From Cricetomys ansorgei (Eukaryota; Chordata; Mammalia; Rodentia; Nesomyidae), in the NCBI GenBank assembly GCA_026225945.1, contig JAMJFZ010003581.1, positions 12,598,501-12,662,500 on the forward strand: DNA of 64,000 nt, read 5' to 3'. Below, piece after piece: positions 24,031-35,420 of the stretch. Numbering within the stretch: the stretch's first letter is position 1; the number at the start of each line of letters is the position of its first letter. A model generated the notes under the pieces. The model did not search any database and was not told the DNA's origin. It saw nothing but the letters and a program-made list of their open reading frames with translations. A program made the translations under genes and the position numbers.

Positions 24031-25064
24031 TATTAGAGTTTGCTTTAGGTGAGTGTGGGGAGACCACCTGCTCACTGTAGATCTTTCTGTAGAGATGCTT
24101 ATAGTGGGAAATAGTGAGAAAGATGGTGGAGAACCAAAAGAGGAATGGGAGAGCTGCCATATGTTAGCAGCAGAAAGCTGTTCCCATCTCCAGGACTGGA
24201 AAGAAAACAGAGGAGGCCATATACCTACCCAGAGTCCAGGCGCCAGAGAAGACACTGGGAGAAGATGAAGTATGTGTAGGATTCAATGCAAGAAAAATTC
24301 ATCAGCTTTTCCTTCCTTCCACACCCAGCTTCGACCAGGAAGTTCCCCGGACAGAGCGTATCTGCCAGGCAGCTGATAAAGGAGCCTGGGAGATGTGCAT
24401 GGTATCCTTTGTGGTGGCAGAAAGACTGGCAGCTTCATGGCACAAGAGTCCAAGACCACTACAGCAAAGAGGTAGAGGTCAGAGCTACAGAACCACAGGA
24501 GAGTGCTGAACTGCTTCCCGCCTGCTCTGCCACCTCTAAGCAGCTTTGAGGGTGGCTGGGACCAAACATTCCCTATGCTATCATATGACGATTGCTCTTA
24601 AATATTATTTATTCACCTTGCCTTAGCTGTCTATTTTTCTTCCTTCTGTATATAGAACCCAATACAGTATCGGTGCTAATAAAGCTTTGTAATAACGATT
24701 CTTGTTACTGTACTGTTATCTTGAGGACTGCCGAGGTCCTGTGCTCCTTCATCTCCAGGCTGGTTCCTATAATATCATCCCTGGAGCTAACACCATATTA
24801 GCATTTCAAAGAATTTGTCTCTGACAAAATAAAATATCTATTTACAGGTTACACATTTTTTTAATCCTAATGGGGTATCAGTGTAAAGAAGTCTCTAGAT
24901 GACAATACAGAAAGTGGTGAAAAATTATAAATAATATTCCATGAAAGGACTGAGTGCCCAAGTGGTTCCATAGGCATAGGAGGAGAAGGTGGTGAGGACC
25001 AGGTGAAGGGTTGGGTGACAAGGAACTGGTGGTGAAGAAGAAACTAAAGGCCATTTGGATATTG
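24031..25064. other. Unrecognised non-coding DNA
   Basis: No repeat I can name and no supported coding region. The stretch 24290-24550 has a somewhat higher GC content. Confidence 0.4.
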
Positions 25065-25350
25065 CATAAGTGTTTAAGAATAACTGTGATGTGCTGGGCA
25101 CTGTCCTAGCTACTGGCAGGACAGGCACACTTCATATTTCCATGGACCTTACAGTCTAGCGGAAAGGCAACAGTACAAATCCAGAAATCAGCATCTTTTC
25201 AGATAGCCGTGCTCCAGGGATGAGAAGCTCTGTACTGAGGAACACTGAGAGGTGGCCCAGAAATCCCTCCCTGAGATGGTGACTTTGCTACTGAGCCCTG
25301 GATGCTGACCTTGGGGAAGAGTGTCCCAGAACAAACTTGGCTCTTGTTTT
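25065..25350 (-). mobile_element. L2 (LINE-2) relic
   Basis: 'gatgtgctgggcactgtcctagctactgg', 'atggaccttacagtctag' and 'ccctccctgagatggtgac...cttggggaagagtgtccc' match the complement of the L2 3' end (gtgccaggcactgttctaggtgctgg; gagcttacagtctag; gggaagagcattcc). Confidence 0.65.
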
Positions 25351-25379
25351 GAGTAATCAATGGCAACCACTTGGCCAGA

Positions 25380-25471
25380 ACGTTGGAGGGATGGAGGGAA
25401 GAAGAAAAGGAGGGTGGGAGGGCAGGAGGGAGAGACAAGGGATGAAAGAAGAAAGGAGAGAGGGAGGGACA
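25380..25471. repeat. Imperfect GA-rich purine tract
   Basis: About 90 bases, almost all purine (gaggg, gaag, gagag units) with isolated pyrimidines. Confidence 0.8.
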
Positions 25472-27034
25472 AAATAGGTAGCTACAGTGGCAGCTTGTAT
25501 TATTAATCCCACAGATTAAGGTGAGATGAATTCCATATTCTAGGATAACTGCTAGGCAAAAAGCATGAGGCTATACACAGAGGAAGGATACAAGTGTGCT
25601 TGATTCTGAGAGAACATAGAGACTAGTGAACAGTATGTTTCAGAGGAGGGGTACACAGGAAGTTAGGAGGAAGGAAAGGTAAGGGGAAAACGTTTTAATT
25701 AAATTATATACACAAAAATAAAATAAACAAATACCTAAATACAAATAAGGAAACAAAACAAAATGCAGATGGATGGTAATATTTTAAGTGGGGAACAAAG
25801 ATCAACTTCAGAAAAATGTTTCAAAAGTTCTAATAGAGTTTGGACCACAGATTTTGGAGCTAGATACCACTGAGATGAAACTCTTTGCTCTTATGAAGAG
25901 AAATCAGAGCTTAGTGACAGCCGAGGTCAGGAAGCTGACACCTGTCCATGACCCTTTGAGAACAGGTCTTGATTTTTTTCCATCATAGAATGAATGTAGG
26001 CATAAACTTCAAACAACTGAGTACATTTCCTAAAACACAGCTGTGGAACATTCCTCATATTCCTCAGCTGACGGCGCTCATCCAATTGTCATACTAATGA
26101 AACTATGCCTACCTCATGCTGTGAGCGGCCAACTTACTGTAAGCACCTGTATGCTACTGAGCGTTTATGTCATCACCAAACTCCTATACAGAGAGCCAGA
26201 GCCAAGTTAGAACCTTATAGTGCTATTTCCTTTAACTAACGTAATGGCAAGTAGAAGTAATTATAAAGAGAACTATAATTTTCCCAGAGCCTGGATGTAA
26301 TTCTGGGCTTCCTGTCTATAAATAGGTCGGTCCACTCTAAATGGACTCCACTGTGCTTCCTTAAGTCACAATTACTAAGTCACCAGCCACAAACAGCTGA
26401 TGTTGGGATTGCAGCTCGAGATGAGTGTACTTCACAGAAGTCATTTAAATATACGTCCACGGATGACTAACAGCCTATATAGAGAGTGGGGCATTCAGCT
26501 GCTTGGAATTCTTAGCAGGTCTCTGGATTCTGTCTAAAAATATTAGCAGCAACATCTGCCCTCATTGTTTGCTGCATGCGGAGAAGGCTCTAATGAACCG
26601 AGAGCAGGTAGGCTCTTAGCTTTCCAGAGATGAATAAAGGTCCTTTACCCAGCAATCTGTGTAAACTGAATTTCAACTTCTTCGGAGATACTGAAAACCT
26701 CCATAAATTCTATTTTTGTTTCTGGAAGATTGGAATTTATGAAATAAGTCATTCGCTGAAAGTCAAGAGAAAGGGTCTGGGTATTACATGTGCTATGTCT
26801 CTGGTTTGGATCGTCTCCTGGGCAGCCCGTCTGCTCTTCAACATACCCTTGGGACTACTCATGGAACATATATGGATTTTTTAAATAAATGTTTCTAATC
26901 TCATTCCCTTATGTATATGCCTAGCACAAGAGAAAACCCTGTTCGTCATGTAAGGCCTGTCTTGAAATTTCCTTGCAACTTTCATTGGTAAGTTACTGTA
27001 TATTCCTATATATTCTATAAGTTTACCACATATA
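25472..27034. other. Unique non-coding DNA
   Basis: No transposon recognised. An A-rich stretch lies at about 25705-25765. A perfect match to the MEF2 consensus CTAWWWWTAG (ctataaatag) is at 26316-26325, which may be chance. Confidence 0.45.
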
Positions 27035-27180
27035 GGCATTTAGTATGTGCTACATAGTTTAGACACACTTACCTGATTAATTCTTACAATAATTTCCCCC
27101 TCATTTTCAAAGAAAAGAAAGGCCTTACATATATTCTGGTCAGCACAGCTATTGCTTGGGCAAATTTGGAACCAGGAAGT
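27035..27180 (+). repeat. MIR SINE
   Basis: 'tagtatgtgctacatagtttagacacacttacctgattaattcttacaataatttcccc' fits the MIR 5' half (tactatgtgccaggc..tctcatttaatcctcacaacaacc). The 3' half is eroded. Confidence 0.6.
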
Positions 27181-27464
27181 GGGATGTTGGTTTTCATGAG
27201 TGTATCAAGTTTGAGACTTCTGCTTCTTGTTGTGTTTTTAAAAGTCTCCAGTCTATAGAAGATTCACATCACACATTTCATTTTGCCACAAGGCTGTTAA
27301 TAGTTCTTTGAAATTGTTCATTTACCAAGGCAATATTTGGTGAGTTTCTATTGTGTTCAAGGGAGAGGACAAGTTATGAAAGGATCAAGGTGATTTCCAC
27401 AACGGCAAACACAGGCATAAATGAGATCAGAAATGCACATACGTAACCTTGGGCAGCAAGGGGC

Positions 27465-27590
27465 AGGCAAGGTGGATCAACAGGTAAAGTCACTTGCTAC
27501 CAAACCTGATGACTTGAGTTCCATTCTCCTGTGTCCTCTGACCTACACACACGCACGCTCACACACACACATAAAGGAAAGAAAAAGATT
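27465..27590 (+). repeat. Truncated B2 SINE
   Basis: 'aaggtggatcaacaggtaaagtcacttgctaccaaacctgatgacttgagttcc' is the B2 head subtype with 'ccaagcctgatgac'. The body is internally deleted, leaving 'tgtcctctgacctacacacacgc' and the CA-rich tail. Confidence 0.82.
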
Positions 27591-28670
27591 TATAAAAGAA
27601 CTTAACCAATTTCAGAGATAATATTATATCACTAAATAGTAATGATCCAGAATTTCACTTTTAAGCCACAATTAGTGTGTAAGACATCTTGACTGTGGTG
27701 TCTACAAGAGAGTAAGATGAGGTGCAGGGAAGAAGGGGGGGGACAGGTAGCATAGGAAGGATGCTAGTGCACATTCAGAACAACACAGAGGTCACACTCT
27801 GGCAATTCTGCATGAATATCTCAAAATTTCATTTTCACTTTTGTTCCCAGTGACAATCTTTAAGTTGGATTCATTATAGTCAGATGGCACACTCTCCAAA
27901 TCATGGCCCGGAATGGCAACTGTACAAATACTCAATATTGTCTCCTCTCACACATAATCAACTACAATTGACAGAGAGTTGAGGCCATCATATCTCACCA
28001 ATCTGGGAGACTTTTCTATTCCTAGTCCTCAGTCTAATTCCTGTAGGCAGTTTAGCAGTGCCCTATCAAAACACATTCTTAATTCATAAGCAGATAACAC
28101 TCTGAGCTGGCAAGTCTCACCACTGCGTACAGTGCTGGCATCCGTTCCTTACCCTGCACACCAGCGACTGCTCTATAGCCAAATGCCCATCAAGTCCTAC
28201 ACCACACTGATCATGTTTTCCTGTAGGGTCTACAGAATGTATTCTGTGTATCTTGTTTTTGCCAACTCAGAACTAGACCTAACAATATCAGCCAGCATGA
28301 GCTGGTCATTCGATTATTACTCTTATATTCCATACACACAACAAGCATTGTACAACACTTGGTGAGTTAGTCTTCTCCTGTCATCTCTGTACCTATACTT
28401 AAAGATCACCAGCTAGAATGTGTACCTTCTGTTTTCCTTAAAAGGGAATTTAGAGGCAGAAAATTGTTTCGTGAAAGTTATCTGTAGGTTGTAAACCACA
28501 TTATATATCTGAAACCCTGGGTTCATATTAAAGAGAGCCACACAACAAGAAGTCCATGGACGTAGAAGCTGTGCCTTGCTAAATAGTGTTTATGTTTCTT
28601 GCTCTTCATCCAAAGCCTCCACAGTGGGTGCTCAGCTCTTCTCCAACTAAACAAAACATTGTGGGTAACG
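27591..28670. other. Unique non-coding DNA
   Basis: No named repeat or exon. A run of eight G occurs near 27735. Confidence 0.45.
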
Positions 28671-28873
28671 GCAGCTGAAGAGATGGCTCAGCGGTTAAAG
28701 CACTTGCTGCTCTCATAGGAACTAGAGTTCAGTTTCTATCATCTACAATGGGCAACTCCAACTCCCTGCAACACTACCTCGGGAGAGTCCAATGCCCCCT
28801 TTGTAGGCACCAACCCTCTCACGTGCATAACACACATGCACACATTCACAATTAAAAATAAAATATTTTTAAA
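28671..28873 (+). repeat. B2 SINE
   Basis: 'agctgaagagatggctcagcggttaaagcacttgctgctctc' keeps a good A box and the rest follows B2 to 'cacgtgcataacacacatgcacac' and 'aataaaata'. Confidence 0.92.
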
Positions 28874-30627
28874 GCCGAGTATCACGTTGTGTGATTTTTG
28901 CAAAGTCCACTAATGATGCCACCCACCTTTAGGAAACATTTCTGGCTTTTTACAGAACTCAGCAAGACCAGCCATCTATGGAGTCCGTGGAAAGAGCTTG
29001 CCTTGGAATTCCCAAACCCATGGGAAGTCATTTAGTCAACACAGTCTTCATTTGTGCTCCTCTGTGGGCCTGTATCAAGTTGGATAAAGGCAAGCAGAAG
29101 TCACGGGATGTAGATTTCAACTCAACATACTGAGAACTATGACAGCCTCTTTATGGAAGAGCCTTTGGCTTTTATGTACGCCCGATTCCCACAGCCGGTG
29201 ATCTAAGTGTGTGCTTTAACTTTGACCTGTTTCATCATGCATGTGATAACTGCAAGAGGATACGTGCTTGGGGGGAACAGAGATGGAGCAAAGCTCTGCT
29301 CTTCCTCCTTAGAAATTCACTGTATCGGGCAGACGAATAAGTTTCCCCCTGTGGCTTCCTCATCTTGGTTATCTTTTGTTTTTCTTTCTTAGCAGCGAAA
29401 ACCTCATCAACAGCTAGCAGCCTCTCCAACAAACAAAAGAAGCATTGCCACTTTAAATTTTCAGAAGGCGACTGGCATTTTATTATTTACGTATTTCATG
29501 TCATTATGCTGGATAATATAACAAATGATGCAATCAGATCCACAGGAAATTTAAAGTGGTGTACACCTGTTCTCACCTGGGAACTGAGCGATAGCTCATC
29601 CACAGCCTCCCCAGCTGAACGCCAGCACTACGCAGAGCCTCTGTGCAGAGCCTCGCTTCCAGACTGACAAGCAGGCTGGGGAATGCGAGATCGGTTCTGT
29701 TAGTCTGCTTTGATGACCTTTGGGCTTGCTGCTTTGTAAAACTGCATTTTGTTTTTCTTTGAAAATCCTCTTTCGCTTTTGCTTTGTCTGGGTAGAGAAG
29801 GTGGCTTCCTAAACTATGATTGAGACAGGAACATGAAAACCAGGTATAAATTACAACTGCTTTCCTAGGGTCCTGCCTGTGTTGGACCTCAGAGCTTAGG
29901 GATGGACCCTTTTGTCAGTGACCCTGTTACTTCGACTTAGAAATTGTACTGTGGAAGCATTGTTGCATCTTTTGTATTCAGTAAACCAGGACAATGTATT
30001 TATCTAAATTAATTAATCATGACCCATGCTGAAGAACAAATCCCACCCTCACCCACCTCTTTTGAAAAATTAGCAAGTTATTAAAAATGGAAAATACCTT
30101 AAACATGTAGCTGGTCAATCTCTGCTGTCTGGGAGTCACACTCAGACACTATTGGAAGGCCGAGGAACAGGCAGGCTGGATAACCTTGTCTTCAGTTATT
30201 CCATGATAACCAGGTCAGGCTCTAAGGGAGGAGAAAGTGCTGGTAATTTTTTCTTTTGTAAGTCTTTTGAGCTTCAAGGAATCTCCTAGTTAACTGAGGT
30301 TACCTACTAGGGTGGCCAGATAGCAAACAAGACACCCACTGATTTGAGTTTCAGATAAACAACAAGTATGTGGTATAGGAATTCGCCAAGCACTGCATGA
30401 TACAGGTACAGATATGAAACACACCACTCAAAATAGCAACTACAGTGAGGCAAGATGTGTAGGCTTAGCAGCAAACTTTAATAAAACAAACGAAATTATA
30501 TTAAATATCTACATATGAAATATCATACATAACTTACATTAAACAAATTATACTAAATGATAAATCCCAAATATTAAAAGAGCCATGTTATACTAAAAGA
30601 TTGTGTTACTTATTTGCAATTCAATTT
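28874..30627. other. 1.75-kb unique non-coding block
   Basis: No transposon recognised and no credible exon. The AT-rich end (30480-30620) contains several TTAAT and TAAAT words. Confidence 0.45.
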
Positions 30628-30834
30628 TTAAAATTTATTTATTTCATGTGTTTGGGTATTTTGTGGGAATGTGTTTATGCGCCATGTCCATGGAGGTCAG
30701 GAGAGAGTCAGACACACTCAAACTAACATTACAGATGGTACAGATGGGTGTAAACTGATAGGTGGGTACCGGAAATGGATCCTAGGTCCTCTGGAGGAAC
30801 ACCTAGTGTTCCTGCCGAGCCATCTCTCCAGCCC
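30628..30834 (-). repeat. B2 SINE
   Basis: The plus strand starts 'aaaatttatttatttcatgtg' (tail complement), then 'ccatggaggtcaggagag', 'ggatcctaggtcctctggagg' and 'cgagccatctctccagccc' (head complement). Confidence 0.88.
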
Positions 30835-30858
30835 TTGTAATTCAAATTTAACTGTTCT

Positions 30859-30873
30859 TTTTTTTTTTTTTTA
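30859..30873. repeat. T homopolymer
   Basis: About 14 to 15 T flanked by 'actgttc' and 'aaaatac'. Confidence 0.9.
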
Positions 30874-31712
30874 AAATACTTTTTTCAATCTAGCCAACCT
30901 AACTAAGAAGAAAAAAGGCTTCCTGCTCCTGAACTCCCTAGAAGCCTAAGGCAAGCACTCCTTAGCCCCCTTCCCTGGGTCCATGTATACATCCCACTCA
31001 CACACATCATCACAGAGCCACTGATTAACAAAGCACACAGTAAGTGATGGGGTGGGGGTGGGGTGGGGTGGGGCAGGGTGCAGAGATCTGCTCCTGAAAG
31101 TCCAGAGCAGATGTGCGTAGGCTTCCCACCAAGGATGCTTCCTCCCAAATGCAGCACATCCCGGGGTGTTCTATCTAGCACGTCCACCAGATAAAGGAGA
31201 AACGGCCAGCCTCTTTCAGAGCTTTAGCATTCCCCATCTTCACACGAAAATCTCCACCAGTAAGGGCGGCTGTCCAGCAAATGATGTGACTTCTCAACTT
31301 CAGCTTTCTGCTTCCGTGGGGGAAAAATCACATCCACTAACAGACAGATGAGACTTCTGGCTAGTAGTAATTACTGCTTTATGATGATGGGCTCTCTTGG
31401 ATTTCAACCCACACAGTGCATTTTTTAAATTTTTTTTTTTACTTTCCACAACAAATATGTGCAACATATATCAGAACCTCAAAGGAAATAAGAACACATC
31501 TTCACCTTCCTGTTGTTCATCTGGCACCTGCAGATCATATCCTCTGAACACAGCTGAGCTTCAGACCGCCCTCTCCCTCTGTCTTTGCGGTCATGCTGGA
31601 AGAGAGCTCTGCTCGCCTGGCAAGGTCTGCTCACCAGGCCACACTCACACACACACTCACACAAAATAAATAAAAGGTAATAAAATTTTTTAACTAAATT
31701 GAAATTTCCATA
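30874..31712. other. Unique non-coding DNA with G-rich and CA-rich patches
   Basis: Holds a (GGGGT)n patch at 31047-31076 and a small 'cactcacacacacactcacacaaaataaataaa' stretch near 31640-31672 that resembles a SINE tail without a recognisable body. Confidence 0.45.
31047..31076. repeat. (GGGGT)n G-rich repeat
   Basis: Five consecutive GGGG/GGGGG runs separated by single T and followed by GGGCAGGG. Fits the G-quadruplex pattern. Confidence 0.9.
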
Positions 31713-31846
31713 CTTTGTCTGGCGTGGTTATGCGCACCTACACTCTAGCACTCCGGAGGCGAAGACGAGACCAGTTCAAGGTCATCCTCAGCTACCCAGC
31801 AAGTGGGAGACCTGCGTAGGCTATATGGGCCTCTGTCTCAAAAGAA
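31713..31846 (+). repeat. B1-type SINE
   Basis: 'gtctggcgtggttatgcgcacctacactctagcactccggaggcgaag', 'gttcaaggtcatcctcagctac' and 'gcctctgtctcaaaag' follow B1 from start to end. Confidence 0.85.
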
Positions 31847-31974
31847 CATGAAGTAGGCAAGGTCAAGAATAAATATGTGGATACTTACAGCCATGTGATT
31901 ATGATAATGAAATTATCATTTAAAACAATGACATTGACAACAGTCAACAGCAGCGCACGCCATCTGGGACGCAT

Positions 31975-32085
31975 GCTACTGTGCTAACCACTCTACAGGC
32001 TTGCCATCTCTAATCAACCTACCAACTGATGATGCAAACAGGGCTATAGTTTCAGATGAAGAAACAGAGGATGGGCAAAGCTAGG
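31975..32085 (+). repeat. MIR SINE
   Basis: 'gctactgtgctaaccactctacaggcttgcc' and 'cagatgaagaaacagaggatgggcaaagc' match MIR. It is cut off at its 3' side by the B2 that follows. Confidence 0.65.
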
Positions 32086-32087
32086 GA

Positions 32088-32288
32088 AGGGCTGGAGACG
32101 CAGCTCGGCAGTTAAGAGCACTCTTGTAGGGGATCAGTTAGGTTCCCAGCAGCCACATTGGAGGTTTACAACTGCCTGTAATTCCAGCTCCAGAGGATCC
32201 AACCCTCTATTCTGGTTCCATGGGTACTTGCACACATACACATATACACAGAGACACAAATAAAAACCAAATAAACCTTTGTAATAAA
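32088..32288 (+). repeat. B2 SINE
   Basis: 'agggctggagacgcagctcggcagttaagagcactc', 'ggttcccagcagccacattgg' and 'gtaattccagctccagaggatcc' in B2 order, ending in an A-rich tail that has grown into the purine tract downstream. Confidence 0.92.
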
Positions 32289-32470
32289 GGAAAGAAAAGA
32301 AAAGAAAAGAAAAGAGGAGAAGAGAAGAGAAGAGGAGAAGAGAAGAGAAGAGGAGAGGAGAGGAGAGGAGAAGAGAAGAGAAGAGAAGAGAAGAGAAGAG
32401 AAGAGAAGAGAAGAGAAGAGAAGAGAAGAGAAGAGAAGAGAGAAGAGAAGAGAAGAGAAGAGAAGAGAAG
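32288..32470. repeat. (GAAAA)n/(GAGAA)n purine tract
   Basis: About 180 bases of uninterrupted purine, moving from aaaag units to agaag/aggag units. Expanded from the tail of the B2 on its left. Confidence 0.97.
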
Positions 32471-32491
32471 GGAAATCACTGCAGCAGGATT

Positions 32492-32636
32492 TTTTTCCCC
32501 CTGATACAGGGTTTCTCTGTTATAACTCTGGCTGTCCTGGAACTCACTCTGGAGACCAGGTTGGCTTGAAACTCACAGAGATCCACCTGCCTCTACCTCC
32601 CCAGTGCTGGGATTAAAGGCACGCACCATCGGCTAG
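32492..32636 (-). repeat. B1 SINE, well preserved
   Basis: Plus strand 'acagggtttctctgttataac', 'tggctgtcctggaactcac', 'gaaactcacagagatccacc' and 'gtgctgggattaaaggcacg' is a near-consensus reverse B1. The 'gttataactctgg' variant is one of my reasons for favouring a cricetid source. Confidence 0.97.
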
Positions 32637-33058
32637 CAGCAGGATTTCTACCAAGCCCCAGACCAGCGAGTGATTCTAGGCTGATGACCACACTCCATGG
32701 CTTTGCTGGGGTCTGGAGATCTAGTATTTCTTATCATTAACTGAAGTTGTACATGAGCCTAGAAGATAAGTGTTCAGCATTATAGTTCATATTTATATAA
32801 AGTGAGTGTTTCATAAGAATTACAAGATCTTGTGAAGTAGGAAAATATCATTTATAGCACTCTCTGTGGTCTGCTAACATTCATGCCGAATTCTTCATTC
32901 ACCACTTGCTGGAACATCCAGATCCTGAGTAACAAGTCCTTTGTTTTCATATGTGTAAGAATCCATTCAAATGCTGGCTTAGCATCCTTGGTGCTCATTC
33001 CTCCCCCTCCAACCTCACCCCCACCTGCATGCACTTACCTGGAATGTTGGGTGGGGAC
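32637..33058. other. Unique non-coding DNA
   Basis: No repeat or exon recognised. Confidence 0.5.
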
Positions 33059-33413
33059 TGTCTAGATCCTGGTTAGTTAATCCTACTGTACCAGATATGC
33101 TCCAAATGCACTGGATACGCTTAATCACTTATAGGTGGGAGACAACCCAGACAGGAAGTATGTCAGGATAGATGCTTGTCACTGATTGGACCTGGTGGGA
33201 AGTATATAGCCCTATGGTTCTACATTTTTAAGTATCTGAACCACATGACTGGGGCCATTCTGTTCAAACTACAGAGGTGACAGGTCCACTCCTTGGGAAG
33301 CTCAGAATGGTCCTGGTCAGAGTCCATCTTCCTGGCCAGTATTTATTTAATTAAAGCTTGCTTCAAATTTGGCTCAATTGTGGTGGTCATATTTGTAACT
33401 GGTGGGATTTACA
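33059..33413 (+). mobile_element. 5'-truncated retroviral LTR (family shared with 37387 and 39888)
   Basis: Shares nearly its whole length with the LTR at 39888-40293: 'gggagacaacccagacaggaagtatgtcagg', 'cactgattggacctggtgggaagtata', 'cctggtcagagtccatcttcctggcc', and the end 'ggctcaattgtggtgg...ggtgggatttaca'. It lacks the first ~60 bases of that copy. It carries a TATA-like 'agtatatag' and ends in CA. No viral gene adjoins it. Confidence 0.75.
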
Positions 33414-35291
33414 GTGGGAGAAGTAGTATCTTTTCATATTGACTGCAATGACTTAGCTACAAGGAAGGGCAGAGAGCAGAATAATTTTTGGTGGCCTTGT
33501 GCTGGATTAAGGCTTATGGAAGTTAAAAGGGTCCTTTTATCATAAAAGAAAGAGAGAGAGAAAACATCAGGTGGTGGGCAGAAGTTCACAGTGATTTAAT
33601 GAAAAACCATTTTAGCCCTGGTGACTGCATGCACAGCAGAGACAATGAGATTAACATTGAAAATGTACCACAGCCTAGAAGCTGAAAGACAGAAGTTCTA
33701 CTCCTACCTGGCCAAAACTGTGACCTTCAGTAGTCTGCTGCTGTCCACCGGGATTAGATCAAGATACAGCTGTGGGATTAGTGAAGCCCGCCTCTCGGAG
33801 TATCTGTGAGGGCATTTCCAGAGATAATGAGGTCATGAGGACTGCAACCAAACTGATGGATATCCCTTCACGAACCCCAAAGACACTAGCTTTATTGGGA
33901 GGTGGTAAACGGTAGGAGGTGTGGCCCCTGATGAGCTGGACCACTGCGGAAATATGCTTGGGTCTGCATCTTGGGGAGGAGTTTTTTTCTTTTTTTTAAT
34001 CTCTCATTCTCTTTGATTCTTGTGTTCCAATCTCTCATTCTCTTTGATTCTTGTGTTCCAATAAGTGAAGGCCATCCACCAGCACATATTCCTACTGCCA
34101 TGGTGCTCTCTGCCCGAGCTCATAAGTCCGAGTGTTCACAGGCTGAACCATCTGGAACCATGAGCAAGTTAACTCATGGCTCCAAGTTGCTTCTGTCAGG
34201 TATTTTGACACAGCTGGGGAAATAGCGAGTACGGTAGAGTTAACTGAGGCCGAATTTTCTCATCTAGCTATACATTCAAACTACGATAATTATCTTTTTA
34301 GGTATAATTCCTTTAGTGGTGTCTTGGTGAATTTGTTGGAAAAATGGTTAGGAAACCAGAAGATTGGGAAGAACGAGGCAGCTCAGGTGATCCGTGGGTA
34401 CCAGATCTACCCTTGCCTACATTATTACTGCAAGGAGTTCCCTGTGACCCCCTTGTCATCCTTTCAACATTGCAAATCATGGCTGAGAACATTCCTGTGT
34501 CCGTCTGCACTGGACCAAGGCGGGACTAGAAGTGAGCTGGCTTCATAGAACACAGGGAACTTCTCTCACAATGGTGGCGGCACCTCAGCTTCTGTGGCGT
34601 CACGTGTTCCTCGTTTCTAGAAAATTCCTTGTTCTCTCGGTCTTTCCTTCTCTGCTTCTGACGTATCTGGATTCTCTGGAGCTATTTTATTGAGACTTAT
34701 CTCTCATCCTCTTAATATTTTAACTAATTTTACTGCTGGCTCCTAAATCTCTATCTAGTGTGACTTTGTTTGTAATCGATATACATACATCTATAACTGC
34801 TTTCTAAATCCATAAAGGATATCTTCACTGTTTGTGTGGGCGGGGGAGATGGAAAGGGTTGACTAGAGAGCAGAGACTAATCCTCAAGAGCTATCTATTT
34901 TGTTTGTGTTTTTAAAACTTTATTACACACACACATACACATACTGAAAGCTTTTTTTTTTTTTTTAAATCCCATACCAAAATTAACCAGGCCCAAAGAC
35001 CGTACAACTCAATGAACTTCTGTACAGTTAGACACTCAAAATGGAAGCTGTGGAGCTTCACATGGGATTTTATACTTTCACTATCAAATATATTTTACCA
35101 CCAAAATCTAAAACTTCATGACAGAGTTAGAACTAGAAAGTCAATTAGCTTTATATCCTTTTTTTATAACACATGCTCATTGTCTATATTATCCCCTAAT
35201 ATTTAGCCATTCCTACTCTCTTGTCTGTATGTTATCCTGGACCCTTACACACATTTGTTTACTTCTGACCTCACTTAATATTATATTATCT
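33414..35291. other. Unique non-coding DNA
   Basis: No transposon recognised. Contains a small GA repeat (33548-33562), a perfect 31-bp tandem duplication (33998-34059), an E-box CACGTG at 34601-34606 and a T-run near 34952-34966. No coding exon is supported. Confidence 0.45.
33998..34059. repeat. Perfect 31-bp tandem duplication
   Basis: The unit begins aatctctcattctctttgat and ends tgtgttcc. It occurs exactly twice, at 33998-34028 and 34029-34059, and a third copy starts with aat. Confidence 0.97.
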
Positions 35292-35420
35292 TGATTTTTG
35301 AGACAGAGTCTTTTACTGGCATGATGCCTACCAAGTGGGCTAGGCTGGGTGGCAGAGAGCATCCAGCCTGTCTCTACCTTCTCAATGCTAGGATTATAAA
35401 TATGCTCCACCAAGCCTAGA
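35292..35420 (-). repeat. Degenerate B1-type SINE
   Basis: 'ttttgagacagagtcttttac', 'gtctctaccttctcaatgctaggattataaatatgctccaccaagcctag' is a reverse B1 with a substituted middle. Confidence 0.75.

Noticed and set aside
32207..32504. Frames of 90-94 codons on both strands across the purine tract
   Set aside because: Low-complexity translation of (GAGAA)n between a B2 and a B1.
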